This document shows positions 32,130-43,825 of a stretch of 64,000 nucleotides of DNA, one piece after another. The DNA lies in contig NC_047095.1 in the NCBI RefSeq assembly GCF_902459505.1, forward strand, positions 118,049,380-118,113,379. The letters are read 5' to 3'. Each line of letters begins with the position of its first letter. The first letter of the stretch is position 1. The notes below the pieces were generated by a model, which searched no databases, was not told the DNA's origin, and saw nothing but the letters and a program-made list of their open reading frames with translations. The position numbers were made by a program, and so were the translations under genes. This DNA is from Geotrypetes seraphini. Taxonomy: Eukaryota > Chordata > Amphibia > Gymnophiona > Dermophiidae.

Positions 32130-32880
32130 ATGGCAGAAAGTGTTTATGGACAACTTGCAAAACTGGACGTGGACAAAGCCACTGGACCAGATAAGACATC
32201 CCAGGATGCTGAGAGGTTTTGGCAAGCTCTCTAAATTACTTTAATTGTAACCACAGACAGGTAGTGTGTCAAATTTCATCCCTCATTCCCTTTCTCCAAA
32301 GGATATGTTTTAACAGATCTTTGAAGACTGGAGAAAAGTCTTAGGATTGGAGAAAGGGTGATGTTACTGCTTTGGTGAAAAGGGACCACAAGAGATAGGA
32401 AACTACAGACCGATGAGCCTTTCCTATTCCGATGGTAGGAAAGTAATGGAGACACTACTAGAGAAAAGATAGTCAACGTACTACAGTCCAATGAGTTAAA
32501 AGATTCAGGGCAGCATGGCTTTACCAAAGGCAAAACACATCAAATTAATTTGATTAATTTCTCAGATTGGGAGAATTGTGTCAAGGGTATGCAGCAAATC
32601 CTTTGATACCATTCCTCATAGGAGGCTCATAAATAAAGTGGTTTGCGGATGGGAGCTGAGGTGGTAAACTGGATCAGAAATTGACTAGTAGGTGGCAGAG
32701 GGTGGTGCTAAATGGAATTAAGAAAGGTTAGTAGAGGATTGCCGTGGAGATCTATTTAATATATTTTATGAGCAATGTTGCAGAAGGATTAGAAAGAAAC
32801 GTGTCTTTTTTATGACACAAAGATTGGCAACAGAGCGGATACCCTATAGGAAGTGAAATGCATGAGAAGTGATCTATGAC
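32130..32880 (+). mobile_element. CR1 LINE, decayed RT region
   Basis: The plus strand shows pieces of the CR1 RT in the right order: QLAKLDVDKATGPDK, NYRPMSLS, QHGFTKGKTHQINLI and a remnant of VNWIRN. Many small deletions and frame changes are present, so this copy is much older than the CR1 at 10.5 kb. Confidence 0.75.
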
Positions 32881-32904
32881 CTGTGAAGTGGTTCCTGACC
32901 ATTT

Positions 32905-33247
32905 CTATAACCTACCTCTACTTTTATCTGTACCCCTCAATCCTCTTATCCTTTAGGAACCTATCTAAACCTTCCTTGAACCCCTGTAATGTGCTCTGGC
33001 CTATCACAACCTCCGGAAGCGCGTTCCATGTGTCCACCACCCTCTGGGTAAAAAAGAACTTCCTAGCATTTGTTCTAAACCTGTCTCCTCTCAATTTCTC
33101 CGAGTGACCCCTTGTACTTGTGGTTCCCCACAGTCTGAAGAATCTGTCCCTGTCTACCTTCTCTATGCCCTTCAGGATTTTGAAGGTTTCTATCATGTCT
33201 CCTCTAAGTCTCCGCTTTTCCAGGGAGAACAGCCCCAGCTGAAACAA
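32905..33247 (-). mobile_element. CR1 LINE, 3' coding fragment
   Basis: Minus-strand frame 33247-32924: [69 protein letters not shown] and GFKEGLDRFLKDKRI. The frame is open over 107 residues. It lies tail-on against the plus-strand copy at 32130-32880. Confidence 0.85.
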
Positions 33248-33304
33248 ACAAAAGAAAAACGGTTTTGGCTGTCTACAACTCCATAGGTTTTCTGGGCTCT
33301 AAGA

Positions 33305-33500
33305 CAGTGGTTCCCAACCCCGTCCTGGAGGACCACCAGGCCAATCGGGTTTTCAGGATAGCCCTAATGAATATGCATGGAGCAGATTTGCATGCCTCTC
33401 ACTTCCATTATATGCAAATCTCTCTCATGCATACTCATTAGGGCTAGCCTGAAAACCCGATTGGCCTGGTGGTCCTCCAGGACAGGGTTGGGAACCACTG
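33305..33500. mobile_element. hAT MITE, 196 bp, with perfect 8-bp duplication
   Basis: Ends cagtggttcccaacccc and ggttgggaaccactg, full foldback (ggaggaccaccaggccaat pairs with attggcctggtggtcctcc). Flanked by ctctaaga at 33297-33304 and 33501-33508. Very well preserved, hence young. Confidence 0.93.
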
Positions 33501-33508
33501 CTCTAAGA

Positions 33509-34114
33509 GACAACACCCAGCCTGGATGCATCCTAATTACATTGCTAGACAGTATTACCATATTCCTTGTCTTTTATGGAGAACCCTTACTTGCAGGTAA
33601 GCAACACGTAAACTTAAAAACATGCTCTCACAAAAAGAGTGAAGACACAACAGTGATACCTGCAAGCACAGGTTTCAACCCTCATTGCTGCAATAATTCC
33701 AGCTCACTGTGATAGCCTAATAGAGAGGGCAACGAAGTGTGTTATCCAGATTCCTACCTAGTGTGCTCTAGTTTAAACTTGTACATTCTAAATCAGGGCT
33801 TTTATGACCAACCAGCTAATGGTGCACAGCATCCTCTGTATACAGAGAACACTATATTGTATTGCTCATTTATGTCACATGGAACAGAGCCACAAATCTG
33901 TCTGAAGGGGGGAAGTAGTTCATAGAAGCTTTTTACTCTGGTTGTCCCTTTTAAATAATGAATGTCCTTATAGTATTTTGGCTTCTTTCAACCTCCTTAG
34001 CAGCTTCTCTAAAACAAAGCTGTTTCATGAGACATAAAGGGTTTGTATGTATGTTTTGAGAAGAGGACCATTTCAGTTTGTCTATTATGGGGTTTTAACT
34101 CTTTCATCATGCCT
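33509..34114. other. Unassigned intergenic DNA
   Basis: No exon, RNA gene or repeat family recognised. Confidence 0.4.
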
Positions 34115-34245
34115 AATGTAACCTGAATATGCATGAGATCTATTTGCATGCACTGCTTTCAATGCATATTTCATTGGGGAAATCCTGAAAACCCGATTGG
34201 ATTCCGGCCCTTGAGGACCGGAGTTGCCCATGTCTGGTCTTAGTG
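34115..34245. mobile_element. hAT MITE remnant
   Basis: Contains gcatgagatctatttgcatg and attggggaaatcctgaaaac with ggccttgaggaccgg-type sequence, the interior and right half of the element at 17269. It is decayed and lacks a clean left end. Confidence 0.65.
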
Positions 34246-34379
34246 CGTTATTGGCTCCAGGTAGAAGCACAACTGTATACTGCATTTGGGATCAAAATTA
34301 TGCATGCAGAGATTTGAGTCTCACCCATCTTGAGAATTGCTTTGATACATCCCACAGATTCTGGATTAGTCTGAAGATG

Positions 34380-36365
34380 AAAAAGGAAGGAGAAATTATT
34401 TAATTCATTTTCTATCCCATGTTCCACAACGAGCTCAGAACAGGTTAACATTGTATAATATAAAGTCAACATGGCTTACAGGTTAACATACAATACTATA
34501 TAGTCAATACAGGTTTCAATTTGCTATGCTTCATCCTAGCTTGATCTATACAGAGGATTTAGTTCAATATACATTTAGTATACATTTCCTTTATTGCCCA
34601 TATGACATTGAGCAGGGGATTAGGTGGATGTAGGTTTTTCATCCTTTCCTAAAGTTCAGGAGTCCTTAAAGGGATCTGATTTGTGGGGGTAGTTCATTCC
34701 AGTAGCTTGGTAAGAAATGGGAGTAGGATCGGCATCTACCGGTCTGTAGTTGAAGGAAGTGACTGGGTGGTATTTGGAGACGTGGTTCTTCCTGGGAGTG
34801 CTGTGGCGTTTTCAGTACATACGAAGGAAGTTTAGTTGACATGTAGTCATGCGCCTTGTTGTGCAAGGCCTTGTTCGCTAGTGTCAAGTCTTTAAAGATG
34901 CAATATTTGGCTATGGGTAGCCAGGGTGCTGATGATAGAGCCTGGGAGACAGGGTCATGGGCGCAAAGGTTCTTTAGATGTCTGATTACTGTGTTTTGCA
35001 CTCATTGGAGATGGTGCATATTTTTATCATCAGTCTGATGAATAGTGCATTGCAGTAGTCCATTTGGGAGAGGATGAAGGCATAGAGAAGTTGGGTAAAG
35101 TCAGATTCGTTGAAGGTAGTTCCTTATTTTACGGAGTTGCTGAAGTTAGTAGAATGAGGAAGAGACCACTTGCAAAATATGATTAGAAAGTGATAGCTTA
35201 GAGTCAAGTAGTATACCTAGGCGGCATGCTTGGTCTTTTGCAGTTATTGTAGTTGATTTCCAGAGAAGAGAGGGGTAGGTGTAGGTGCAGTGCTCTTTGC
35301 AGACCCAAAGGAATTCTGTTTTAGAGGCGTTAGTTGTAATTTGTTGATGGACATCCAGGTTTTGATTTCTGAGAGGCAGTTAAGTTTTGTGATTTGAGTG
35401 TCGCGTTCTTTCCCCAGTGGGAGATATAGTTGGATGTCATCAGCGATTGAGTGAATCCAGATTTGGAATTTGTGGGTTATATCTAGAACAGGTCTAATGT
35501 AGAGATTAAATAGTAGGGGGATAGTAGAGCCCCCTGAAGGACGCCATACTTGATCGGTTTTGATAGGGTAGTGTTGAGTAGTACGCTTTGAGATCTATTA
35601 TACAGGAAGGAAGTGAACCAGCATAATGCAACGTCTTGTATGCCAATTTCGGAAAATCATGTGATGAGAGAGTAGTCAATGGTGATAAAGGCTGCACTTA
35701 GATCTAGTAGTACCAGAAGGATATTGTTGCCTTTATCCATAAGTTTCCAGAAGTCATCGATGATGTCAAGCAGAACAGTTTCGGTGCTATGGAATTTTCT
35801 CAATCCTGACTAGAAGGTGGATAGGACTCCTTGTTTGTTGATGAGGGAGTCTAGTTGGTTGAGTACTGTTTTTTTCCCCAGGATCTTGGAGATAAAGAGT
35901 AAGCTGGAGACAGGCCTAAAGTTTCCAGGCACATTAGGGTCGAGTGTGGGTTTTTTTGGGGGTTTTTTAAAGATTGGTCTGATGATAGCTGATTTCCAGT
36001 TTGTGGGTACTGAACCTGATTGTAGGGATGTGTCGAGAAGGGGGAGGATGGAGTTTACAAAGGCATATTTTGCAGCAACTAGGAGATGCAGTGGGCAGGG
36101 GTCTAGGTTGGAGCCAGAGGGGCGAATAGAGACTAGTATCTCGATGAGGTCATCATATAAGACCGATTCAAAGTGAGTTAGAGTTTTAAGTTGTAGGTTT
36201 TAGTATCTTGTCTGGGTTATGGTGAATTTGTGTTGGTAGTATGATGGAGTTGAGTTGGGATCGAATCTTGTCTACTTTGTCAGTGAAGAAGTCAGAAAGC
36301 ATTTCACTGTCGAGTTTGGTGTTAAGGCTTTGGTTGTCTCCTTTCGCTGCTGTGAATAGCTTGTT
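34380..36365 (-). mobile_element. L2-like LINE, 3' half
   Basis: Minus-strand frame 35001-34666 gives the post-RT block (PWLPIAKYCIFKDLTLANKA, then YWNELPPQIRSL). Further 5' in the element the minus strand shows the LLSP-type block near 35530 and an AAF-type palm near 35690. The 3' UTR reaches 34380. The element is cut at 36365 by the DIRS element and resumes at 42161. It is old, with many disruptions. Confidence 0.75.
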
Positions 36366-36371
36366 CTTTAG

Positions 36372-36500
36372 CACTCTCCAGACCAGTAGAGGTTAACTTT
36401 ACGAATGGGTATATATCTAATCATGACCAGCAGGTGGAGACTGAAAACAAAACTTTGGGACAGTATATACTATCCTCCCTTCTCTATTTCCCTCAGTCTT
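36372..36500 (+). repeat. DIRS copy 2, left inverted terminal repeat
   Basis: From ctccagaccagtagaggtt to ctatttccctcagtct. The complement at 41985-42114 matches it without a difference that I can see over about 125 bp. Confidence 0.93.
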
Positions 36501-39500
36501 CTTTCAGTCTCCAGCAGGTGTTGAGTGATCTGTACCCATCTCTCTTGGTAGGGCTGTTGGAATTTGTTTAGGGGTTTATTGTCCCTGTTTTTGGCCGGAC
36601 GGAGCTTGGTCGGGCCCTGTTTGGGGGTCCGTCCGACCTCGGGGGTGTCAAACCCGGCGGGTCACGAGCGGGGTCCCTCCCCCCACTTCCTCCACCTCCC
36701 CACATTTTTTTAGAGGAGCCTCAGCAGTAAGCCTTGCCCCCTAAGTCAAGCAAGGCATATTGCTTCGAGAGCCTGTGGAGTCTGTTCTGTAAAAAAAAAA
36801 AAAAAAAAATCCTGAGGTAGTGCTGGTCTGAAGGGTTGTTTCCCTTTAAGAAAACTGTATTTTACTGTATTTTTTCATGTAACCGGCACTTTTTTCTAGC
36901 TAGGTCGCGTATGGAGCAATTGTGCCCTTCTCCGGGGGAGTAGGACACAAATTTAGTCCAGCCGCGAGGCACTCGCGGCCGGCCTGAACTCGGCGGTTTG
37001 GGTCGGTGAGGTGGTGGAGCTCCGTCGGCAGCGGCTGCAGGCGCCCAGAGCTCCCCGCCGATGGTGCCTCGCGAGTCGGCTTGGAGCAGTGGGGAAGCCC
37101 GGTCTTCCACAACCGCCCACGGAGGGATTCCCCGAAGGATTCCCTCTCAGCTGATTTTTTGACAGCTGATGCCGACTTGCCTGTCTTAGCGGCTGAGACT
37201 GTTCAGTCTTCTCAGCCGCTACAGGCCATGGAGGGAGCATTTTTGGCGGGAACTTCGCCATTTTCTTTGTCTGGCCCCTCCATTTTGTCTGCAACCTCAG
37301 GTGACCTTCCCCCTGTATGGCGAACACAGGGGCAGGTTTCAGCATGGACCCCTGCTGGGGCAGGGAGTCCCTGGGGACCCCCAGGGGTTTTTTGCCCCCA
37401 ATTTATTTTCTTTCTTTGTGCGGACTTTTGGGGGTCCCACGTGCGCCTGGGGGGTTTCGGGGGGGGTTTCCCTCCGCGCCCCCTATGGCTTTGCCTCCCT
37501 CTTTTCGTTTGGCGTCCCCTCTTCCTCCTCCCTCATCCAAGCGCCCGCGGGGGGGCTTGGATTGCGAATTGGTGGGCGGAGGAGCGTGTTGGCCTGGTTG
37601 AGGACCTGGCTGCTTTGGCGGGCTTCCAGGATCCTCTAGAGGGGACGCCTGTTGGCAGCGGGGCGGCGGGTTTCCCGTCTTCCAGAGCAGATGCGTCCGT
37701 GGTGCGCTTTTTTATTCAGAGGGATGAGCTTTTAGACCTGTGTAGCAGGTCTCCTTGGTGCTGCATTTTTGCAGTGGCACCACCGGAGACCCCGCGTATG
37801 GGGGCCCCTCTGCTTCAGGGGGTCTGTCCTGTTTCCCGCTCTTTTCCTGTGCGTCAGGATTTGCGGGATTTTGTGTTGGCGCAGTGGCCTATGGGCGCAG
37901 TTTCATTTGGTGTGCGCCTTGGCTCTTGGGTATCCCGTCCCGGAGGGAGGTAGGGCTACCTTAATTTCGCCAATGGGGAACGCGGTGGTCTCGGCACTTC
38001 CTAAGCGGCATACCGTGCCTGTTATGGACGGTTCTGCTCTTAGGGTCTCGGAGGCGCGTGCGTTAGAGACACTTCTTAAGTATGATTTTGATGTCTCTGC
38101 CTTTGGGGTCCAGGCGGCTGTTTGTGGGGAGCTAGTCGCTCGCGCCGTGTTTCGGTGGGCTGAGCGTGTCCTGGATCGGGAGTCTGATGACTGGTCTCTA
38201 GTGGATCAGGAGGTAGCGAAGATTGCGATGGCTGCCTCGTTCCTCTCAGATGCTCTTTATGTCTTGGTGCGGATTTCGGCTAAGTCTATGGCATGGCCGC
38301 GCGGCGTATTTTGTGGCTGCGCGCTTGGGCGGCGGATTCTGCGTCCAAAGCTAAGTTTACTAAAGTTCCCTTTAGGGGGTCTTTTTGTTTGGAGAGGAAT
38401 TAGATGAGTTGATTCAGACTCTGACGGACTCGAAGGTGCCCCGTCTGCCTGAGGACCGTGCCCGCCCTGCGTCTAGGTGTGGGGCTGCCCGGGGGCGTTT
38501 GCGGGAATTTCGCAAGTATCGCCCGGGGCGTGGGGCTGCTTCTTTCCCGGCTCAGGGTTTTTCCCGGGGTCGGTTCTTCCAGCGCATGCAGCCCTTTCGG
38601 GGGGCCCGTCGGGGGGCAGGGAATCCCTCCGCCGGTTCCCCCGCTTCCCGTCCTGCGCAACGACTCCTTGCCGGCGCCCCCTTTGGTTCCGGTGGGGGCC
38701 CGGCTGCGCAAATTTTTCCCCAAATGGGCCGAGATCGCGTCCGATCAGTGGGTCCTTGAGGTGGTGCGGGACGGTTACGCTCTGGAGTTTACCCGCTCTC
38801 TGCCGGACCTTTTCCTCGCTTCTCCATGTCAGACTCCATGGAAGACGCAGGCTTTTCGTCAGACCCTTCAGCGTTTGCTAGATCTCGAGGCAGTGGTGCC
38901 GGTGTCCCCTACGGAGTGGGGCACTGGCAGGTACTCCATTTACTTTGTGGTGGCCATAAAGGAGGGGACCTTTCGGCCCATCCTGGATTTGAAAGGGGTC
39001 AACAGAGCTCTCAAGATTCCGTCTTTCCGCATGGAAACGCTGCGGTCGGTCATTCTGGCGGTTCAGCCGGGGGAGTTTCTTACGTCTCTCGATCTGACGG
39101 AGGCCTACTTGCAGGTTCCAATTCGGGCCTCTCATCAGCGCTTCCTTCGCTTTGCGATCTTGGGGCGGCACTTTCAGTTCTGTGCGCTTCCCTTTGGTCT
39201 GGCCACGGCTCCTCGGACGTTCACCACGGTAATGGTGGTCGTCGCGGCAGCCTTGCGGTCGGTGGGCATCCTGGTTCACCCCTACCTGGACGACTGGTTG
39301 ATTCGGGCAAAGTCGTTGCAGGAGAGCTCCCGGGTTACGGCTCGGGTGGTGGAGTTTCTCCGGTCGCTGGGCTGGGTGGTCAACCTTTCCAAGAGTCGGT
39401 TGGTCCCGGCTCAGCGTCTGGAGTGCCTTGGGGTTATGTTCGACACCTCCTTGGGGAAGGTCTTCCTTCCAGAGGCCCGGGTGAGCAAATTGCAATCTCA

Positions 39501-41611
39501 GATTCGCCTGTTTTTGGCGTCCCGGGGTCCTCGGGCGCGAGATTTCCTCCAAGTCCTGGGGTCAATGGCGGCGTACCTGGACGTGGTGAGGTGGGCGCGG
39601 GCCCACATGCGTCCTCTTCAGTATGCTCTGCTCCGGAGGTGGTCTCCCCGGAGGCAAGATTTGGATGTTCCGGTTCCCCTGCGAGGCTTGGCGCGCTGCA
39701 GTCTGCGCTGGTGGCTCCGGACCCCTCACCTGGTTCAGGGGGTGGGTCTGGATCTCCCGCAGTGGACGGTGCTCCTTACGGATGCGAGTCTCCTCGGTTG
39801 GGGGGCTCAGTTTATGGGCCACTCAGCTCGGGGCACCTGGTCCGCGGAGGAGGCCTCCTGGTCGATCAACGTGTTGGAGACCAGAGCGGTCAGGCTGGCG
39901 CTGTTAGCTTTCCACTCCCTTTTGCTGGGCAAGTCGGTCAGAGTCCTGTCGGACAATGCCACGGCGGTGGCTTATGTCAATCGTCAGGGGGGCACCAAGA
40001 GCACTCCTGTGGCGCAGGAGGCGGCTCGGCTCATGGTTTGGGCGGAGTCCCACCTCTCGGCTTCTCATATAGCCGGGGTAGAAAATGTTCAGGCAGACTT
40101 CCTCAGTCGTCACTTCCTGGATCCAGGAGAGTGGTTTCTCGGCGCCGGAGCGTTTCGGTTGATAGTGCAAGATTGGGGGCAGCCCCTGATGGACCTGATG
40201 GCCACGAGTGGCAACGCCAAAGTGCCCCGCTTCTTCAGTCGTCGCAGGGAAGGGCTGGCCGAGGGTCTGGATGCTCTGGTCCAGCCGTGGCCAACGGAGG
40301 GGCTGTTGTATGTGTTCCCTCCTTGGCCGCTGGTGGGCAGAGTGCTTCTTCGCATTGTTCACCATCCGGGTTTGGTGGTGCTGGTGGCTCCGGATTGGCC
40401 TCGACGTCCGTGGTATGCGGATCTGGTGAGGCACCTGGTGGCGGTTCCTCTTCCTCTGCCTCTCTCGGACGACCTTCTGATGCAGGGTCCCATTCCCATG
40501 TTCGACCCGTCTCCCTTCTGTCTTACGGCGTGGCTCTTGAAAGGGGTCGCCTTAGCAAGAAGGGATATTCAGACAAGGTGATCTCTACACTGTTGGGGTC
40601 CCGGAGGCTTTCTACCTCTCGGGCTTATGTGCGGGTTTGGCATCTCTTTGAGGAATGGTGTCGGGCGCGGGGAGTGACCTCTTTTCGCGCTTCTCTGCCT
40701 AACATTCTAGAGTTCTTGCAGGATGGCCTGGATAGAGGCCTGGCTTGGTCTTCTCTCCGGGTTCATCTTGCGGCCCTGTCGGCCTTTCGAGGGTTGGTGT
40801 CAGGTCAGCGTTTATCGGCTCTTCCTGATGTGATTCGGTTTCTGCGGGCGGCCAAGTTGCTTAGGCCTCCCCTACGGCCCTCGGTTCCCTCTTGGGATCT
40901 TAATCTGGTTCTCTCTGTTTTGGTGCGCCCGCCTTTCGAGCCCTTGGACGACTGTTCTTTGAAGGACCTTACTTTGAAGGCGGTCTTTTTGGTGGCCATT
41001 ACTTCTGCTAGGCGTGTTTCTGAGCTGCAGGCTTTCTCTTGTAGGGCTCCCTTCTTGGAGTTTTCTAGGGAGCGGGTCGTCTTGCGGCCTGTTCCTTCCT
41101 TTCTGCCGAAGGTTGTTTCTCCTTTTCATGTCAATCAATCGGTGGTTCTCCCGGTCTTGGGTGGTCGGGAGGGCTCTTCTGAGCAACGGCAGCTGCGCAA
41201 GTTGGATGTCGGTCGGGTCCTTCGCTCTTATGTGCAGCGGACCCAGGAATTCCGGAAGTCCGATCATCTCTTTGTCCTCCTGGCTGGTCCTCGTCGGGGA
41301 GCTGGCGCTTCTAAGGCTACTATTGCGCGCTGGATCAAGGAGACGATTGCTTCCGCTTATCTTCTGAAACAGCAGCCTGTTCCGGAGTTTCTCAAGGCTC
41401 ATTCCACTCGGGGTCAGGCGGCTTCTTGGGCTGAGTCGTTGCTCGTGCCTCCGGTGGATATTTGTAAGGCTGCGGTTTGGTCCTCCTTGCATTCATTTGT
41501 TAGACATTATCGGGTAGATGTTCAGGCGCGTCGGGACGCGGTGTTCGGTGAGCGTGTTCTGGTATCGGCCCTTCGGGGGTCCCGCCCGTGAGAGGGACTG
41601 CTTTGGTACGT

Positions 41612-41715
41612 CCCATTCGTAAAGTTAACCTCTACTGGTCTGGAGAGTGCTAAAGAAGGAGAAATTAGGTTCTTACCTGCTAATTTACTTTCTTTTAGCT
41701 TCTCCAGACCAGTAG
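41612..41715 (+). repeat. DIRS copy 2, internal complementary region
   Basis: cccattcgtaaagttaacc through ggagagtgctaaag is the complement of the left terminus. aaggagaaattaggttct through tctccagaccagtag is the complement of the right terminus. The join in the middle defines both outer ends: ctttagcac on the left (36366) and ttctcctt on the right (42160). Confidence 0.93.
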
Positions 41716-41984
41716 AAGTCCCCACCCTGTCTGTTGTTGTTGTTGGGGCTGTTTTCGCGGGCAGTTTTTGTTTTTTGCTGCGGGTTCTAGTATTTTTCTA
41801 GGGCCGGGGAGAATTAAAGAACAGCGGCTGTGGCTCGGCTGGCTTAGCTGGCGAGCTGTGGGGACATTTTCCTTCGGGTATTTCTCCTCTGCATTTTCCA
41901 ACAGCATTTGGGTATGTTATTTGTTACTCCTGTTCGGAGTATTGTTTTCTTCCTGTTTTCCAGTTCTTGGTTCTGCTTGGCTAT

Positions 41985-42160
41985 TCGGCAGACTGAGGGA
42001 AATAGAGAAGGGAGGATAGTATATACTGTCCCAAAGTTTTGTTTTCAGTCTCCACCTGCTGGTCATGATTAGATATATACCCATTCGTAAAGTTAACCTC
42101 TACTGGTCTGGAGAAGCTAAAAGAAAGTAAATTAGCAGGTAAGAACCTAATTTCTCCTTT
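41985..42160 (-). repeat. DIRS copy 2, right inverted terminal repeat and terminal extension
   Basis: Complement of the left repeat up to about 42114, then the extension aaaagaaagtaaattagc ending in tttctcctt at 42160, followed by L2-like sequence. Confidence 0.92.
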
Positions 42161-42477
42161 GTCAATTTGAAAAGGTTTTTTGATCTATTGGAGGGTCTTT
42201 AATAGTTGTTGGAAGTGGTATAGATTTTTTTTGTGTCAAGGGTAGCTTGTTTGGACTCTGTGTGTAGTTTTTTTTCCAGCTGGATTTGTCTTCGTCGATT
42301 CTGGATTTGTACCATTTTCTTTCTGCTTTTCATAGTTCCTTTTTCTTGGATCTTAAGTTGTCATTAAACCAGGGGGTGGAGAGTTTGCGGAGATGGTATT
42401 TGATTTCTTTGACTGGTGCTAAGGCTTTGTAGAGGGCTCTTACTTCAGTGTGCCAGTATTGGCAGCGTCATCAAAGG
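42161..42477 (-). mobile_element. L2-like LINE (continuation beyond DIRS)
   Basis: Continues the 34.4-36.4 kb element past the DIRS insertion and is cut again by a CR1 3' end at 42478. Some further L2-like sequence may lie at 42885-42960. The assignment rests on orientation and position more than on motifs. Confidence 0.45.
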
Positions 42478-42882
42478 ACTTAAAAACATAAAAATTGCCG
42501 CTGCTGGGTCAGACCAGTGGCCCATTGTGCCCAGCAGTCCACTCCCATGGCGGCCCTTAGGTCTAGCCTTACCTGCGTACATTCTGTTTCAGCAGGAACT
42601 TGTCTAACTTTGTCTTGAATTCCTGGAGGATATTTTCCCGGAAGAGCGATCCAGATTTCTACCACTCTGGGTGAAGAAGAACTTCCTTGTGTTTGTACGG
42701 AATCTATCCCCTTTTAACTTTAGAGAGTGCCCTCTCGTTCTCTCTACCTTGGAGAGGGTGAACAAACTGTCTTTATCTACTAAGTCTATTCCCTTCATTA
42801 TCTTGAATGTTTCGATCATGTCCCCTCTCAGTCTCCTCTTTTCAAGGGAGAAGAGGCCCAGTTCACCCTTTTTGCTTTAAAT
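42478..42882 (-). mobile_element. CR1 LINE, 3' end
   Basis: On the plus strand the tail acataaaaattgccgctgct is followed by gggtcagaccagtggcccat. Further on the minus strand gives LFSLEKRRLRGDMIETFKI, DKDSLFTLSKVERTRGHSLK and GDRFRTNTRKFFFTQS. It is the same subfamily as the copy at 31.0-31.6 kb (the TRGHSLKLKGDRF wording is shared), in the opposite orientation. Confidence 0.87.
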
Positions 42883-43124
42883 TTGACTTAGATTTGTGTT
42901 TTACCGTTCCTGCTAGGTTGGTAAGGCCTGAGTAGAGCTCCTCGACGACGACACTATCGACCTAGTATATTTTCTTGGTTTGGGGTTTGCTTCCTGGTTT
43001 ATGGTTGTTTTGCTGAGTAGATGTAGAATGTAATCTGGTGATGATCGAGCCAGGGTACTGGCTTGATGAAACAATTGGGAAACAGATTAAATTTACATGC
43101 TGTGTATCATCTATACAATTTTGT

Positions 43125-43320
43125 TTTACTTTGTTCCAATAACTCTTGATGCAGAGTGTTTTGACTCTTGAAGCAGGCATATTGCTGAAACACGGTGCCT
43201 TTTCGGGTCTCCTGTACATAAGACTATTTCTCTGGACCTCTGCTTTGAGGACTTATATTAATAAACTACAACCTTTCACCCTGGATGATCTCCTCATCTT
43301 TTTTTTTTTTTTTTTTTAAG
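43125..43320 (+). repeat. Repeat with hammerhead-like core, decayed
   Basis: Reads gactcttgaagcaggcat, attgctgaaacacggtgcc, then cttatattaataaactac and a T-run. agca...tgct could form stem II directly before GAAA, as in hammerhead ribozymes, but the CTGATGA box is missing three bases. It resembles the GAAACACGG repeats at 47.2 and 58.3 kb and may be a Penelope-like remnant. Confidence 0.35.
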
Positions 43321-43547
43321 TATCTTATTCACCCCTACTTTTTCTCATTGTTTTTTTTCCTATTGTGATTTTTCTCTGGACTTTAACTCTAAAACCATTT
43401 CCTTTCTACTGGGCTGAGCCCTTACCACAGAAATTGCTCAGTGTCTAATTTGTCCTCTAGCTATATGCTATAATCTGGTCTCTTCAGCAGATGGCGCTGC
43501 TGCCCATCCTTCATCTGTATTTTGAATCTGGTGGTATGTTTAGTAAC

Positions 43548-43806
43548 ATAGTAGATGACGGCAGATAAAGACCCGAATGGTCCATCCAGTCTGTCCATCC
43601 CGATTCTTTTTAAATTTTTTCTTCTTAGCTATTTCTGGGCAAGAATCCAAAGCTCTACCCGGTACTGTGCTTGGGTTCCAACTGCCAAAATCTCCATTAA
43701 AACCTACTCTAGCCCATCTAAACCCTCCCAGCCATTGAAGCCCTCTCCAGCCCATCCTCCCCCAAACGGCCATATACAGACACAGACTGTATTCCAGTTC
43801 AAGCCC
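43548..43806 (-). mobile_element. CR1 LINE, 3' UTR
   Basis: Complement of the 3' UTR of the full-length CR1 (15.45-15.74 kb): the tail agtaacatagtagatgacgg, then gcagataaagacccgaatgg, ctagcccatctaaaccctcc and ggccatatacagacacag. Similarity over about 250 bp is high, so it is the same young subfamily. Confidence 0.9.
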
Positions 43807-43825
43807 TAGCGACTTGATGAATTAC

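Larger units (their letters stand above)
36366..42160 (+). mobile_element. DIRS-type tyrosine-recombinase retroelement (copy 2)
   Basis: About 5.8 kb, inserted into an L2-like LINE. Parts: left inverted repeat (36372-36500), gag-like region (about 36.9-38.4 kb), reverse transcriptase and RNase H (38.5-40.58 kb; YLDDWLIRAKS, LTDASLLGWGAQF, DNATAVAYVNRQGG), tyrosine recombinase (about 40.5-41.59 kb; RLSTSRAYVRVWHLFEEW, TSARRVSELQ, HSTRGQAASWA), internal complementary region (41612-41715) and right inverted repeat (41985-42114). RT-RNase H and recombinase overlap slightly, a layout known in DIRS elements. The inverted repeats look identical over about 125 bp, so the insertion is recent. RT-RNase H and recombinase look whole; overall the element appears nearly whole, with about one or two breaks in the gag-like region. 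No target duplication. Confidence 0.94.

Noticed and set aside
38400-41492. Long minus-strand frames opposite the DIRS coding regions
   Set aside because: They mirror GC-rich coding sequence on the plus strand and have no domains of their own.
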